11,918 nt of DNA from Balneolaceae bacterium (GCA_007126675.1 SLAU01000095.1:1-11918), one strand, 5' to 3'. Shown: positions 1 through 6,792, numbered from the stretch's first letter. A program made the numbers and translations. Notes: a model not told the origin generated them from the letters alone.

Positions 1-305
1 ACCGCGAGGGGCTCGCTGATGCAGTATTGATCAGAGGGTTGAAACCGGCCGATGGTATTGAAACCATGAAACAGCGCAGAGGAATTGGTGATTTAAAAAA
101 CCTCACGAACGGCCCCGGAAAACTATCACAGGCTTTGCAAATCAGCACCTCATTTTCCGGGCATGATCTGAAAAGTAAACCTATCTGGATTGAGGACCGC
201 AACGTTGAGATAAATAGCGAATATATCAAAACAACACCCCGTATTGGTGTAGATTATGCCGGAGAAGATGCCAAAAAACCTTGGCGGTTTTTAGTTGCGG
301 GTTAA
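1..305 (+). CDS. aag: DNA-3-methyladenine glycosylase (AAG/MPG family), C-terminal part
   Basis: This is the 3' end of a gene that begins before the window; the frame is open from base 3, so roughly 100 C-terminal residues of a protein usually near 200 residues are visible. The product is a monofunctional base-excision-repair glycosylase that removes 3-methyladenine and other alkylated purines from DNA in the cytoplasm. The visible part carries family signatures in order: a VLIRGLKPADGIETM segment, then NLTNGPGKLSQAL (the GPxKLxQAL element of AAG/MPG proteins), then IEDRN, then the terminal PRIGVDYAGEDAKKPWRF block, which aligns well with the C-terminus of human AAG (RVGVGHAGE...KPLRF). A TTG at 27 sits inside the conserved VLIRGL element and is not the true start. 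The catalytic region of the domain lies outside the window. The stop TAA is at 303-305. Family assignment is secure; substrate range is known only from the family. Confidence 0.88.
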   Translation, partial: REGLADAVLIRGLKPADGIETMKQRRGIGDLKNLTNGPGKLSQALQISTSFSGHDLKSKPIWIEDRNVEINSEYIKTTPRIGVDYAGEDAKKPWRFLVAG

Positions 306-479
306 AATCTGTTCTTATTTAAAATGAAGTTCTGATTTGATACCGTTTGTGCTACAATTAGTTATCAACTTGAGTTCGATTCTTAAAGATTTAATATAAA
401 AGCCCCTTGAGGGACAAAGGAATGATGGTATCTGTTAAGTGTGTTTCATAGCTGAGAAATCAGCCGATTGGCGGACTAG

Positions 480-615
480 TGTCTCGACTACGTTCCGTCA
501 AAAAGCATCGGAACTCCGCCTGTCTGCCGACGAGGCAGGCTCGACATCACAGAAACTAGCGTGGAAGAAAGGCCAGGAGGGGCTGTCGGAGAGTGAACCA
601 AACCGAGTCGAGACA
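480..615. repeat. Long-range inverted repeat enclosing the 518-540 palindrome
   Basis: TGTCTCGACT at 480-489 and AGTCGAGACA at 606-615 are exact 10-base reverse complements separated by 116 bases. Between them lies the palindromic hairpin at 518-540, followed by a GCTCGACATCAC segment that again carries a CTCGAC core. The nested arrangement looks like a decayed interspersed repeat unit rather than a terminator. No coding sequence is needed to explain it. Whether it occurs elsewhere in the genome cannot be judged from this window. Confidence 0.5.
518..540. repeat. Palindromic intergenic repeat, copy 1
   Basis: The bases form a hairpin with arms 522-528 (GTCTGCC) and 534-540 (GGCAGGC), including one G-T pair, around the loop GACGA. 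Read on the minus strand it carries CCTGCCTCG, three bases, then GCAGACAGGC. The same two blocks, two bases apart, recur at 3702-3722 on the plus strand. Two copies in two different non-coding spacers, in opposite orientation, support an interspersed palindromic repeat. Confidence 0.6.
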
Positions 616-835
616 TCTCCCCGCAACAGCCTGCTAAACATATACGAATGTCGGGGCTACTACATTATTTTGTCCGCCACAACGGTCTTTTTGAACTTTA
701 GGTGACTGTTCCGACATTTTATCGTTGACTTTGCATTAGCCGAACTAAGGTTATCTGCATTTCAGTAGTTTGATTAAATACTGATACTTTTTTTAATTGC
801 ACACAGTTCCTTACACACTTTTCCATTTGAACTGT

Positions 836-843
836 TATATTTG
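836..843 (+). promoter_or_regulatory. Possible Bacteroidota-type -7 promoter element
   Basis: TATATTTG fits the TAnnTTTG consensus of the Bacteroidota primary sigma factor, and it lies 40 bases before the ATG of the DUF6580 gene. That would leave a 5' leader of roughly 30-35 bases. A clear TTTG -33 partner at the usual spacing is absent; the TTTG at 826-829 is too close. This is therefore only a candidate start of transcription for the three-gene unit 884-3143. Confidence 0.3.
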
Positions 844-883
844 AATCCGAATTAATTTTGCCCAATTACGATCAGACAAACAG

Positions 884-1441
884 ATGAAGAAATACGCTTT
901 TTACATAATCGCCGGATTTATAGTTCTTGCAGCTCTCTCAAGGGTCTTGCCTCATGCTTATAATTTTACGCCTGTAGGAGCAATTGCACTTTTTGGCGCG
1001 GCTTATTTCAGCAGAAAAATGTGGGCATTCATCATTCCTATAGCAGCGCTATGGCTCAGTGATCTGTTTTTAAACAATTTTGTTTATTCACAATTTTACG
1101 AAGGGTTTACTCTGCTCACTCCCGGTTTTATTTACATATACGGTGCTTTTGCTTTAATCGTAATATTGGGAATCAAACTATTTGATAAGATCACATTTCC
1201 GCGGGTTATTGGAGGAGCACTTGGTGCAGCTGTCATCTTTTTTGTGATCAGTAATTTCGGTGTGTGGCTTACCAGTCCTCTGTATCCTCTAACAATGGAA
1301 GGACTCATCATGTGCTACACAGCTGCAATTCCGTTTTTCCATTATACGATAGCCGGAAATCTGGTTTACTGTGCTGCACTGTTCGGTGGTTTTGAGTATC
1401 TGAAATTCAAAGTTCCTTCAATAGCCGCTGTACAGGTATAA
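884..1441 (+). CDS. DUF6580-type multi-pass membrane protein, putative transporter
   Basis: The 185-residue product is almost entirely hydrophobic, with five to six predicted membrane spans near residues 4-22, 28-43, 46-63, 80-101, 106-128 and 150-170. Family-like features are the RVLPHAYNFTP segment (20-30) after the first span, SNFGVW (123-128), and CYTAAIPFF (144-152) before the last span. These match my memory of the DUF6580 family, described only as putative transport proteins. The size and span number recall substrate-binding S components of ECF transporters, but no ECF ATPase or T component lies in the window, so that is inference. The ATG at 884 has no Shine-Dalgarno sequence, as with its neighbours. 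The cobalamin-binding-protein gene begins 10 bases after the stop, which suggests co-transcription and a link to corrinoid handling. The substrate is not known. Confidence 0.8.
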   Translation: MKKYAFYIIAGFIVLAALSRVLPHAYNFTPVGAIALFGAAYFSRKMWAFIIPIAALWLSDLFLNNFVYSQFYEGFTLLTPGFIYIYGAFALIVILGIKLFDKITFPRVIGGALGAAVIFFVISNFGVWLTSPLYPLTMEGLIMCYTAAIPFFHYTIAGNLVYCAALFGGFEYLKFKVPSIAAVQV

Positions 1442-1451
1442 TCCTCATCAG

Positions 1452-2408
1452 ATGAATCAAAACGATCCTCTTCGGATTGCTTCTCTGCTTCCGGGGCTTA
1501 CTGAGCTCGTTCATAAATTGGACAGCGGGAATAACCTTGTAGGCAGATCCCACGAGTGCGACTTCCCCCATCAGGTTAAAGATCTGCCCGTATTAACAGA
1601 GCCAAAATATTCGCATTCAGAAGAGCTGAGCAGTTCTCAAATTCATTTATCAGTATCTGATCTGCTGAAACACGGCCTCTCCGTTTACAAAGTTTTCGAA
1701 GAGAGATTACAGGAATGCAAACCGGATGTTGTACTTACGCAGGATCATTGTGAAGTATGCGCCGTATCAATGAAGGATTTAGACAATGCGATCCAAAAAT
1801 TTCTCGGTAAAAAAGTAAAAATCACTTCAGTTGAACCCTCATCCTTAGATGAAGTTTTGGATTCGTTCATCACTATTGCTGAAGCAATTAATAAAAAAGA
1901 ATCAGGCAAACATTTAGTTGATTCAATAAAGGCAGGGTTCAACGAAATCAGTCAAGCGGTAAAAAATCAAAAAAAGCCTGATGTGGTTTCAATCGAATGG
2001 CTTGATCCGCTGATGACAGGCGGTAACTGGATGCCTGAATTGGTTGAAATAGCCGGAGGCAACAACCTCTTATCCGAACCCGGAAAGCACTCACCGTGGA
2101 TTGAATGGGAGAAAATAAAGAAAGCCGACCCCGATATACTATTGATTTTACCCTGCGGATTTACAATTTCCAAAACTCTTACAGAGTTAAATACGTTAAT
2201 TGATCTCGATGGATGGGGTGATTTAAAAGCTGTTAGAAACGATAATGTATATCTGTTAGATGGAAATCATTATTTTAACCGACCCGGTCCAAGGATCATT
2301 GATTCTGCTGAAATATTAGCTGAAATTTTACATCCGTCAATTTTTAAAAACAAATATCAGAATAAAGGCTGGGTGAGGTTAAAGAAAGAGTCTTACCAGT
2401 TAAACTGA
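1452..2408 (+). CDS. Cobalamin-binding protein, BtuF-like, without signal peptide
   Basis: This 318-residue protein has the two-lobe layout of class III periplasmic binding proteins (BtuF/FhuD type). The N-lobe opens with RIASLLPGLTELV (8-20), then LVGRSHECDFP (29-39) and DVVLTQDHCEVCAV (92-105). A long helix follows near 110-170, and the C-lobe includes SIEWLDPLMTGGNWMPELV and the late DGNHYFNRPGPRI motif. GRSHECDFP and the CxxC-containing QDHCEVCAV segment are hallmarks of a BtuF-like subgroup in which His34, Cys36, His99, Cys100 and Cys103 could contact a corrinoid or metal. Unlike classical BtuF, it starts directly with a soluble sequence: I see no signal peptide or lipobox, so it is probably cytoplasmic. 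It lies 10 bases after the DUF6580 gene and 12 bases before the dehydrogenase gene, implying one transcript. Ligand identity is inferred from the family. Confidence 0.8.
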   Translation: MNQNDPLRIASLLPGLTELVHKLDSGNNLVGRSHECDFPHQVKDLPVLTEPKYSHSEELSSSQIHLSVSDLLKHGLSVYKVFEERLQECKPDVVLTQDHCEVCAVSMKDLDNAIQKFLGKKVKITSVEPSSLDEVLDSFITIAEAINKKESGKHLVDSIKAGFNEISQAVKNQKKPDVVSIEWLDPLMTGGNWMPELVEIAGGNNLLSEPGKHSPWIEWEKIKKADPDILLILPCGFTISKTLTELNTLIDLDGWGDLKAVRNDNVYLLDGNHYFNRPGPRIIDSAEILAEILHPSIFKNKYQNKGWVRLKKESYQLN

Positions 2409-2420
2409 GAATTAATTTCT

Positions 2421-3143
2421 ATGTCGAAAAAAATTATCATAATTGGTGCAACGTCCGGTATCGGGGAAGAATTGGCTCGCCAGTGTGTGGAGAAAGAATA
2501 CCTGGTTGCCGGAACCGGGCGCCGGATTGAACGGCTTGAAGCATTGAAAAAAGAGTTGGGTAATTATTTCCACTATTCTGAAATGGACGTAACGGATCAT
2601 GAGAGTTCAAAACAGCAGCTTCATGAATTAATTCGGCAGATGGGCGGAATGGATATCATTGTTTTAAATGCCGGTATTTCTAATTACCAGGCATCATCCA
2701 TCACTTCGATGGAGCAGATGATTGTGGATGTTAACGTGAGTGGATTTGTCCAGCTTTTCGGGGAAGCGTTTAAATATTTCCGTCAGCAGGGATACGGACA
2801 AATTGTGGGGGTTTCATCTATCGCCTCTCTTTTTGGATCCTCAAGAGCTGCACCATACAGTGCCTCAAAAGCATTTATATCAACCTATATGCAGGCTTAC
2901 AGGCAGCGAAGCAACAGTATGAATCATGACATCACTATTACGGATGTAAAGCCCGGTTTTGTGAAAAGTGAAATGACGGAAGGGAAAAAAGGGATGTTTT
3001 GGGTAGCTGAAACTGACAAGGCAGTTAGACAAATGTTGAAAGATATAGAAAAGAAAAAATCACACTCCGTAGTTACACGAAGATGGATTTTAGTAGCCTG
3101 GCTGCTAAGGCTGACACCTAACTGGATTCTTGACCGCCTGTGA
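2421..3143 (+). CDS. Short-chain dehydrogenase/reductase (SDR)
   Basis: The 240-residue protein is a classical SDR oxidoreductase using NAD(P)(H). The Rossmann glycine motif is GATSGIG (9-15). An arginine pair follows the second strand (GRR, 33-35), which favours NADP(H). Further motifs are MDVTD (55-59), NAG (83-85), VNVSG (104-108), the catalytic serine in VSS (131-133), YSASK with Tyr146 and Lys150, and KPG (177-179). The C-terminus (from about 202) is rich in Trp, Leu and Arg (WILVAWLLRLTPNWILDRL) and may rest on the membrane. The substrate cannot be named; SDRs of this type act on many alcohols, ketones and sugars. It is the third gene of a tightly spaced unit with the DUF6580 and cobalamin-binding genes, although this may be simple co-transcription. 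Its stop lies two bases before the end of a small antiparallel reading frame. Confidence 0.9.
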   Translation: MSKKIIIIGATSGIGEELARQCVEKEYLVAGTGRRIERLEALKKELGNYFHYSEMDVTDHESSKQQLHELIRQMGGMDIIVLNAGISNYQASSITSMEQMIVDVNVSGFVQLFGEAFKYFRQQGYGQIVGVSSIASLFGSSRAAPYSASKAFISTYMQAYRQRSNSMNHDITITDVKPGFVKSEMTEGKKGMFWVAETDKAVRQMLKDIEKKKSHSVVTRRWILVAWLLRLTPNWILDRL

Positions 3144-3145
3144 TA

Positions 3146-3235
3146 TCATAAAAAGATATACAGCATAATGATGATAAACGGGAGTGCAAAAATCCAATCC
3201 CAGTTAATTCGTCGATATATTTGTTCTTCTCTCAT
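3146..3235 (-). CDS. Possible 29-residue single-pass membrane protein
   Basis: On the minus strand an ATG at 3235-3233 opens a frame of 29 codons ending with TGA at 3148-3146. The product starts with a short charged segment (MREEQIYRR) and continues with a continuous hydrophobic stretch, WDWIFALPFIIIMLYIFL, that fits a single membrane span with the N-terminus inside under the positive-inside rule. This charged-then-hydrophobic layout is typical of genuine small membrane proteins and unusual for random sequence. The frame stays open upstream to a possible TTG start about 14 codons earlier. No Shine-Dalgarno is seen, but neighbours also lack one. It converges with the SDR gene, two bases apart. 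I recognise no family. Conservation of the peptide in relatives would decide whether it is real. Confidence 0.4.
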   Translation of the reverse strand: MREEQIYRRINWDWIFALPFIIIMLYIFL

Positions 3236-3485
3236 AGTGCTTGGTACGTTATGATTGATGAATTTGTTCCTCAATTTAAGTAATGAAGTTCAGCCGCATA
3301 ATTATAATTCTCTAAAAAAAGCCTTTTTAGGGTTATAAAACACCAATTTTTCCAAAAGAACTTTCTGTTTAGAAAATGACAGAAGAAGTATAATCGGCGA
3401 CTGCCAGAGGATGAGTCTTAATTAATTTGAAGTTGAATAATCAATAATTAAGTCGATTCAAAACCCATTAAGGTCATCCCCCCAC

Positions 3486-3527
3486 AACAAACACTGAACG
3501 TGTTTGTTTATCCCCTCCTCCAAGGGG
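3486..3527. repeat. Two adjacent stem-loops in the non-coding spacer
   Basis: AACAAACAC at 3486-3494 pairs perfectly with GTGTTTGTT at 3500-3508 around the five-base loop TGAAC. Directly after it, CCCCT at 3512-3516 pairs with AGGGG at 3523-3527 around CCTCCA. The block is flanked by the imperfect outer pair GGTCATCCCC (from 3472) and AGGGGTGAC (to 3531), so the whole can fold as a compound structure. No T-tract follows either hairpin on the plus strand, which argues against a simple terminator. It is more like an interspersed structured repeat or an RNA element. Confidence 0.5.
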
Positions 3528-3701
3528 TGACATTACCCATCTAATTTATAAAAGGGTGAAAATATTTAAACTGATTCTTATAGGACCTCGAATTTATTGG
3601 CGGATTGAGGGAGTCTGCTGATCTGCGAAAGCAGAATTTCATACCGGCTCAGGTTGTAAAAATCTATTTCTGACTTGATGGGCCATTGCTCATTTTTTGA
3701 A

Positions 3702-3722
3702 CCTGCCTCGGTGCAGACAGGC
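3702..3722. repeat. Palindromic intergenic repeat, copy 2
   Basis: CCTGCCTCG at 3702-3710 and GCAGACAGGC at 3713-3722 are identical to the two blocks of the reverse complement of 518-540, which has three bases between the blocks where this copy has two. The ends CCTG and CAGG allow a hairpin. The flanking sequences of the two copies do not match, so the conserved unit seems to be only about 21-23 bases long. Confidence 0.6.
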
Positions 3723-3934
3723 GCGAAGCGAAATTATGCAGCAGATCGGCAACGACCGCCGCCAAGAAATTCGCTGTCTTGATCTTTCTCCATAGGAGTG
3801 CCTTTGGCATGGTCCGTTTTGCATCAAGGCAAAATGAACGAATGCAATAACGGCATGGACAACAATTGCTTAAAGCCTACTAATACATATTATGTGGGTA
3901 ATGTCAGCTTCATGGAGGACTTTTTTAAACTTTT

Positions 3935-5476
3935 TCACCCAAGCCATCCCTCCCTGTCGAGGCTGCGATACTGAATTGCCTCTGCGATATGATGCGACTG
4001 AATCTGTTCTGAATAATCCAGGTCGGCGATGGTCCGGGCTACTTTCAAAATCCGATCATAAGCCCGTGCCGAAAGGCCCAGGGAATTCATCGCTTTTTTC
4101 AGCATCTGCTGGCTGCTGTCATCAAGCGGACATATTTTACGTGCCAGTTTGGTACTCATCTGTGCATTACAGTAAACCGATTTTACTCCCATGAACCGCT
4201 GACTCTGAATTTCACGCGACTTAATCACCCGCTTTCTAATCGCTGCAGAACCTTCTCCTTTTCGTTTTGATGAGAGCTCTTCATAGCCCACTTTTTCCAC
4301 ATCAACATGAAGGTCGATCCTGTCGAGTAATGGTCCGCTGATTTTTCCGAGATATCTCTGCATCTGTATATTTGTAGCTCCTTCAGGATCATCGGCATCA
4401 TACCAGTCACCCGTAGGTGATGGATTCATCGAAGCCACCAGCATAATCCGGCTGGGATAACTTACGCTCATCCGCGCCCGTGATATGCTCACAAATCCAT
4501 CCTCAAGCGGCTGACGCATCACTTCCAAAGCGCTTCGTTTAAATTCAGGAAGCTCATCAAGGAAAAGCACACCATTATGAGCCATTGAAATTTCTCCCGG
4601 CATCGGAATGCTGCCGCCCCCAACTAAAGCGACGTCTGAAACTGTGTGGTGGGGACTTCTGAACGGCCTCTGCGTCACCAAAGCCTTTCCTGCCTGCATA
4701 ATGCCGGCCACACTGTGAATTTTTGTGGTTTCAAGAGCTTCTTCAAGCGTGAGGGGTGGTAGAATTGTGGGCAAACGGCGGGCCATCATTGTTTTTCCCG
4801 AACCGGGTGGGCCTACCATAATTACATTATGCCCCCCGGCCGCAGCAACTTCAAGAGCGCGTTTCACGGTTTCCTGTCCGCGTACATCGGCAAAATCAAG
4901 TACCTCATGCTGCCCGTTGGTGCTGAACAGTGTGGCGGGATCGATCTTTAAAATGTCATGTGAATTTTCATCATCAAACCAGCGCATCACCTGGTCAATA
5001 TTTTCAAACGCCATCACTTTTATTCCATCCACAACAGCGGCTTCGGCACCATTGTCATTCGGAACCACAACATACTCGAGCCCCCGGTTGCGTGCTTCAA
5101 CAGCCATCGGCAATACACCTTTTACTGCCCTGAGTGTACCATCAAGCGCGAGTTCTCCCAAAACCAGTGATTTCGACAGTTTATCACTATTTACCTGGTC
5201 CGAAACCGCCAGCAAACTCATCGCAATTGGCAGGTCGAATGCACTGCCTTCTTTTGGCAGATCGGCCGGTGCCAGATTCACGGTTATTCGTCCGCGCGGA
5301 AAGTGTGCTCCTGCATTTTTCAGCGCAGCATCAATCCTGTCTTTCGACTCACTCACGGCTCTGTCAGGCAGTCCCACTAAATAATATTTGGGGACTCCAC
5401 CGCTCATGTTTACTTCCACTTCAATAATCCGGGCGTCCACTCCAATGGTGGATGCGCAATATACTTTTGATAGCAT
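3935..5476 (-). CDS. yifB: YifB/ComM-family Mg-chelatase-like AAA+ ATPase
   Basis: The 513-residue product has the full YifB layout: an N-terminal Lon-protease-like fold domain (residues 1-165, including GLPDRAVSESKDRI and LAPADLPKEGSAFDLPIA), an AAA+ core and a C-terminal Mg-chelatase subdomain ending in AIQYRSLDREGW. In the core, Walker A is GPPGSGKT (222-229), Walker B is VLFLDE (303-308), and RPFRSPHHTVSDVALVGGG (270-288) is the family signature. ComM, the studied member, is a hexameric helicase that promotes branch migration during natural transformation; a role in recombination of incoming DNA is known for that protein and inferred here. The usual NPCPCG segment is MNPSPTG (350-356), lacking the cysteines; I believe this is common among Bacteroidota relatives. 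No competence genes are adjacent. Start ATG at 5476-5474; length is normal. It is divergent from the DUF4342 gene across 99 bases that must hold both promoters. Confidence 0.93.
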   Translation of the reverse strand: MLSKVYCASTIGVDARIIEVEVNMSGGVPKYYLVGLPDRAVSESKDRIDAALKNAGAHFPRGRITVNLAPADLPKEGSAFDLPIAMSLLAVSDQVNSDKLSKSLVLGELALDGTLRAVKGVLPMAVEARNRGLEYVVVPNDNGAEAAVVDGIKVMAFENIDQVMRWFDDENSHDILKIDPATLFSTNGQHEVLDFADVRGQETVKRALEVAAAGGHNVIMVGPPGSGKTMMARRLPTILPPLTLEEALETTKIHSVAGIMQAGKALVTQRPFRSPHHTVSDVALVGGGSIPMPGEISMAHNGVLFLDELPEFKRSALEVMRQPLEDGFVSISRARMSVSYPSRIMLVASMNPSPTGDWYDADDPEGATNIQMQRYLGKISGPLLDRIDLHVDVEKVGYEELSSKRKGEGSAAIRKRVIKSREIQSQRFMGVKSVYCNAQMSTKLARKICPLDDSSQQMLKKAMNSLGLSARAYDRILKVARTIADLDYSEQIQSHHIAEAIQYRSLDREGWLG

Positions 5477-5575
5477 GTTTGGTTTGAATCTTTTTTTATT
5501 CTCTTTACGTATTATGGAACAGTAAGAGACAATTCCTTACACTTTTTTTTAATTTTTATTTAGACAGGCAGAATT

Positions 5576-5968
5576 ATGACAACTACAGAAAAGACATTAT
5601 TTCAGGAAGTAACGGGTACTCTTGATGAAATTATCAAAGAGGTTAGAAAACTGATCCGTGAGGGCAACGCCCGCAGTTTGATCATAAAAAACAAAAAAGG
5701 GAAAGAGCTTTTCAAAACTCAGCTTACCGTAGGCGTTGCAGGTACCGCAATTTTTACAGTAATGGCACCATTTATCTCTGCTTTAACAATGTTCGTATTG
5801 TTCGCCAACGATGTAACCGTTTTGGTTGAAAAGGAGAAAACCGGAGATGAAGAGGATCTGGATGATGAATACGAGGTTGATGCAGAAGTAATCGAAATCC
5901 AGGATGATGAAGAGGAAGAAGAGGAAAAAGAAAAGGCAGATAAAACCGTAGGAAAGAAAAAGAAGTAG
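5576..5968 (+). CDS. DUF4342 domain protein with acidic tail
   Basis: The 130-residue product has a compact DUF4342 domain in residues 1-85. It begins with a helical segment (TLDEIIKEVRKLIREGNARSLIIKN), continues with a strand-like part (GKELFKTQL), and then has one hydrophobic stretch (about 53-77), followed by NDVTVLVEK. These steps match the family, whose function is unknown to me. The rest is a highly acidic tail (88-119, mostly Asp and Glu) and a final run of four lysines. The hydrophobic stretch could be a membrane anchor with a charged cytoplasmic tail. The gene stands alone, divergent from yifB and convergent with the peptidase gene. The spacer before it contains a T-rich run and no Shine-Dalgarno. 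The acidic tail is low-complexity and probably disordered. Confidence 0.82.
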   Translation: MTTTEKTLFQEVTGTLDEIIKEVRKLIREGNARSLIIKNKKGKELFKTQLTVGVAGTAIFTVMAPFISALTMFVLFANDVTVLVEKEKTGDEEDLDDEYEVDAEVIEIQDDEEEEEEKEKADKTVGKKKK

Positions 5969-6024
5969 TATTGTTACTTAGTCCGTTTGATTAATCTGTT
6001 TAACACATTGTGAGCTGACAGATT

Positions 6025-6792
6025 CTATCTGCCCCACTCAACCGGATTTAACCGGTAAAAATCAGACAGTGCGTTATATAAAGACGGATATTCACTCTTC
6101 AGTAAAGCCGGGTTTTCGATAAACACTTCCGTTGATACAGAGAAAAACTCTGCCGGGTTAACCGCACCATAGCGATCGAGCACGGTTTTTCTGTTTCGTC
6201 TGATTTTTTGGTTCAAATCCCTGTAGCCGGCGGCCAGTGTTCTGTTCCATTCATTATCCTGGTAGATCTCTCCGGTATCTGAAACTCCGGCTGTAAGTCC
6301 ATAGTGCTGATCCAGCTGGTGAGCAAATTCGTGCAGAATTAAATTCTGTTTACCCGGTTTGCGGTATAAATTATCCTCAATATCACTCCATGAAAGAACA
6401 ACACTTCCGGTATCCCACGATTCTCCTTTTCGCGCTTCAGTGCCGGATGTAATTACGCCCGCCTCATCCTCTTCGTGAATAGTTGCCATGTAATCATCCG
6501 GATAAAGCAATATCACCTGCAGGTCGCGATAATATTCAGAGGGCTCTTCAAGAATGGGAATGCAGGCGTATGCTGCAATCACAATTTTATGTCTCTCCGT
6601 AAGCTGAAGTCCGTTACAGCCTTCAAAAAGTTTTTCATCCATAAAAACTTTTATCCGGTTCCGAAACGGTTCATGATACCTTGCGGGCAGACGTGACCAA
6701 ACCGGCACATCCTTTTCCAGGATTTGCTGCCAATCAGCAGGAAATGGTTTTCGTTTGGCAAACCAACGTCGGATATATGTAACTATGGGCAA
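6025..6792 (-). CDS. mtfA: MtfA-like zinc metallopeptidase (M90 family)
   Basis: The 255-residue product matches the MtfA/M90 family of soluble gluzincin-like peptidases. Visible features are an N-terminal basic region, GLQLTERHKIVIAAYACIPIL (61-81), the G(E)SWDTGSVVLSW block (123-135), the zinc motif HEFAH (154-158) followed by LDQ, and NPAEFFSVSTE (212-222), which supplies the third zinc ligand glutamate. In Escherichia coli, MtfA binds the regulator Mlc and influences glucose uptake; no Mlc or PTS gene is near, so only peptidase activity should be carried over. The start is a TTG at 6792-6790: an in-frame stop lies two codons upstream and the next in-frame methionine is at residue 51, inside the domain. 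Length fits the family. It converges with the DUF4342 gene, 56 bases apart, with only a weak 6-base inverted pair (5993-5998 with 6019-6024) between them. Confidence 0.88.
   Translation of the reverse strand: MPIVTYIRRWFAKRKPFPADWQQILEKDVPVWSRLPARYHEPFRNRIKVFMDEKLFEGCNGLQLTERHKIVIAAYACIPILEEPSEYYRDLQVILLYPDDYMATIHEEDEAGVITSGTEARKGESWDTGSVVLSWSDIEDNLYRKPGKQNLILHEFAHQLDQHYGLTAGVSDTGEIYQDNEWNRTLAAGYRDLNQKIRRNRKTVLDRYGAVNPAEFFSVSTEVFIENPALLKSEYPSLYNALSDFYRLNPVEWGR

Larger units (their letters stand above)
306..883. other. Non-coding spacer with several inverted repeats
   Basis: This 578-base stretch lies between the glycosylase gene and the DUF6580 gene. I see no gene I would defend. A GTG-started frame at 439-705 is open, but it runs across the palindrome at 518-540 and its product resembles no family. 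The stretch holds three inverted repeats: 480-489 with 606-615 (TGTCTCGACT/AGTCGAGACA), the hairpin at 518-540, and 647-654 with 711-718 (AATGTCGG/CCGACATT). This composition fits the degenerate interspersed repeats common between Bacteroidota genes. The last 100 bases are AT-rich and probably hold the promoter of the downstream unit. No cobalamin riboswitch signature was found before the corrinoid-related genes. Confidence 0.6.
3236..3934. other. Non-coding spacer rich in hairpins and repeat remnants
   Basis: About 700 bases lie here without a credible gene, between the small minus-strand frame and the 3' end of the YifB gene. From left to right I see an A/T-rich hairpin (CTAAAAA 3312-3318 with TTTTTAG 3324-3330), a compound stem-loop region at 3473-3531, a palindromic repeat at 3702-3722, the pair GATCTGC 3620-3626 with GCAGATC 3741-3747, and TTTTGC 3817-3822 with GCAAAA 3829-3834. 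The right part is richer in G+C than the left. Minus-strand reading of 3700-3840 resembles a repeat style I associate with Bacteroidota intergenic regions, from memory only. No tRNA, no intact transposase and no long frame was found. Confidence 0.55.

Noticed and set aside
439..705. Open frame of 88 codons on the plus strand starting with GTG
   Set aside because: It runs through the palindromic repeat and several inverted pairs, its product resembles no family and it has no plausible start context.
719..826. Open frame of 35 codons on the minus strand
   Set aside because: Composition is not protein-like beyond chance, and it overlaps the likely promoter region of the DUF6580 gene.
706..883. 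Cobalamin riboswitch before the corrinoid-related genes
   Set aside because: I looked for the conserved B12-box core and surrounding stems and found none.
4725..5427. Long plus-strand frames opposite yifB
   Set aside because: They are antisense shadows of the well-supported YifB gene and match no family.
5533..5542. TTCCTTACAC shared with 807-816, possible common promoter element
   Set aside because: A ten-base match is expected many times by chance in a window of this size, and distances to the two genes differ.
5993..6024. Inverted pair between DUF4342 and peptidase genes as bidirectional terminator
   Set aside because: Only six bases pair across a 20-base loop and there is no T-tract on either strand.
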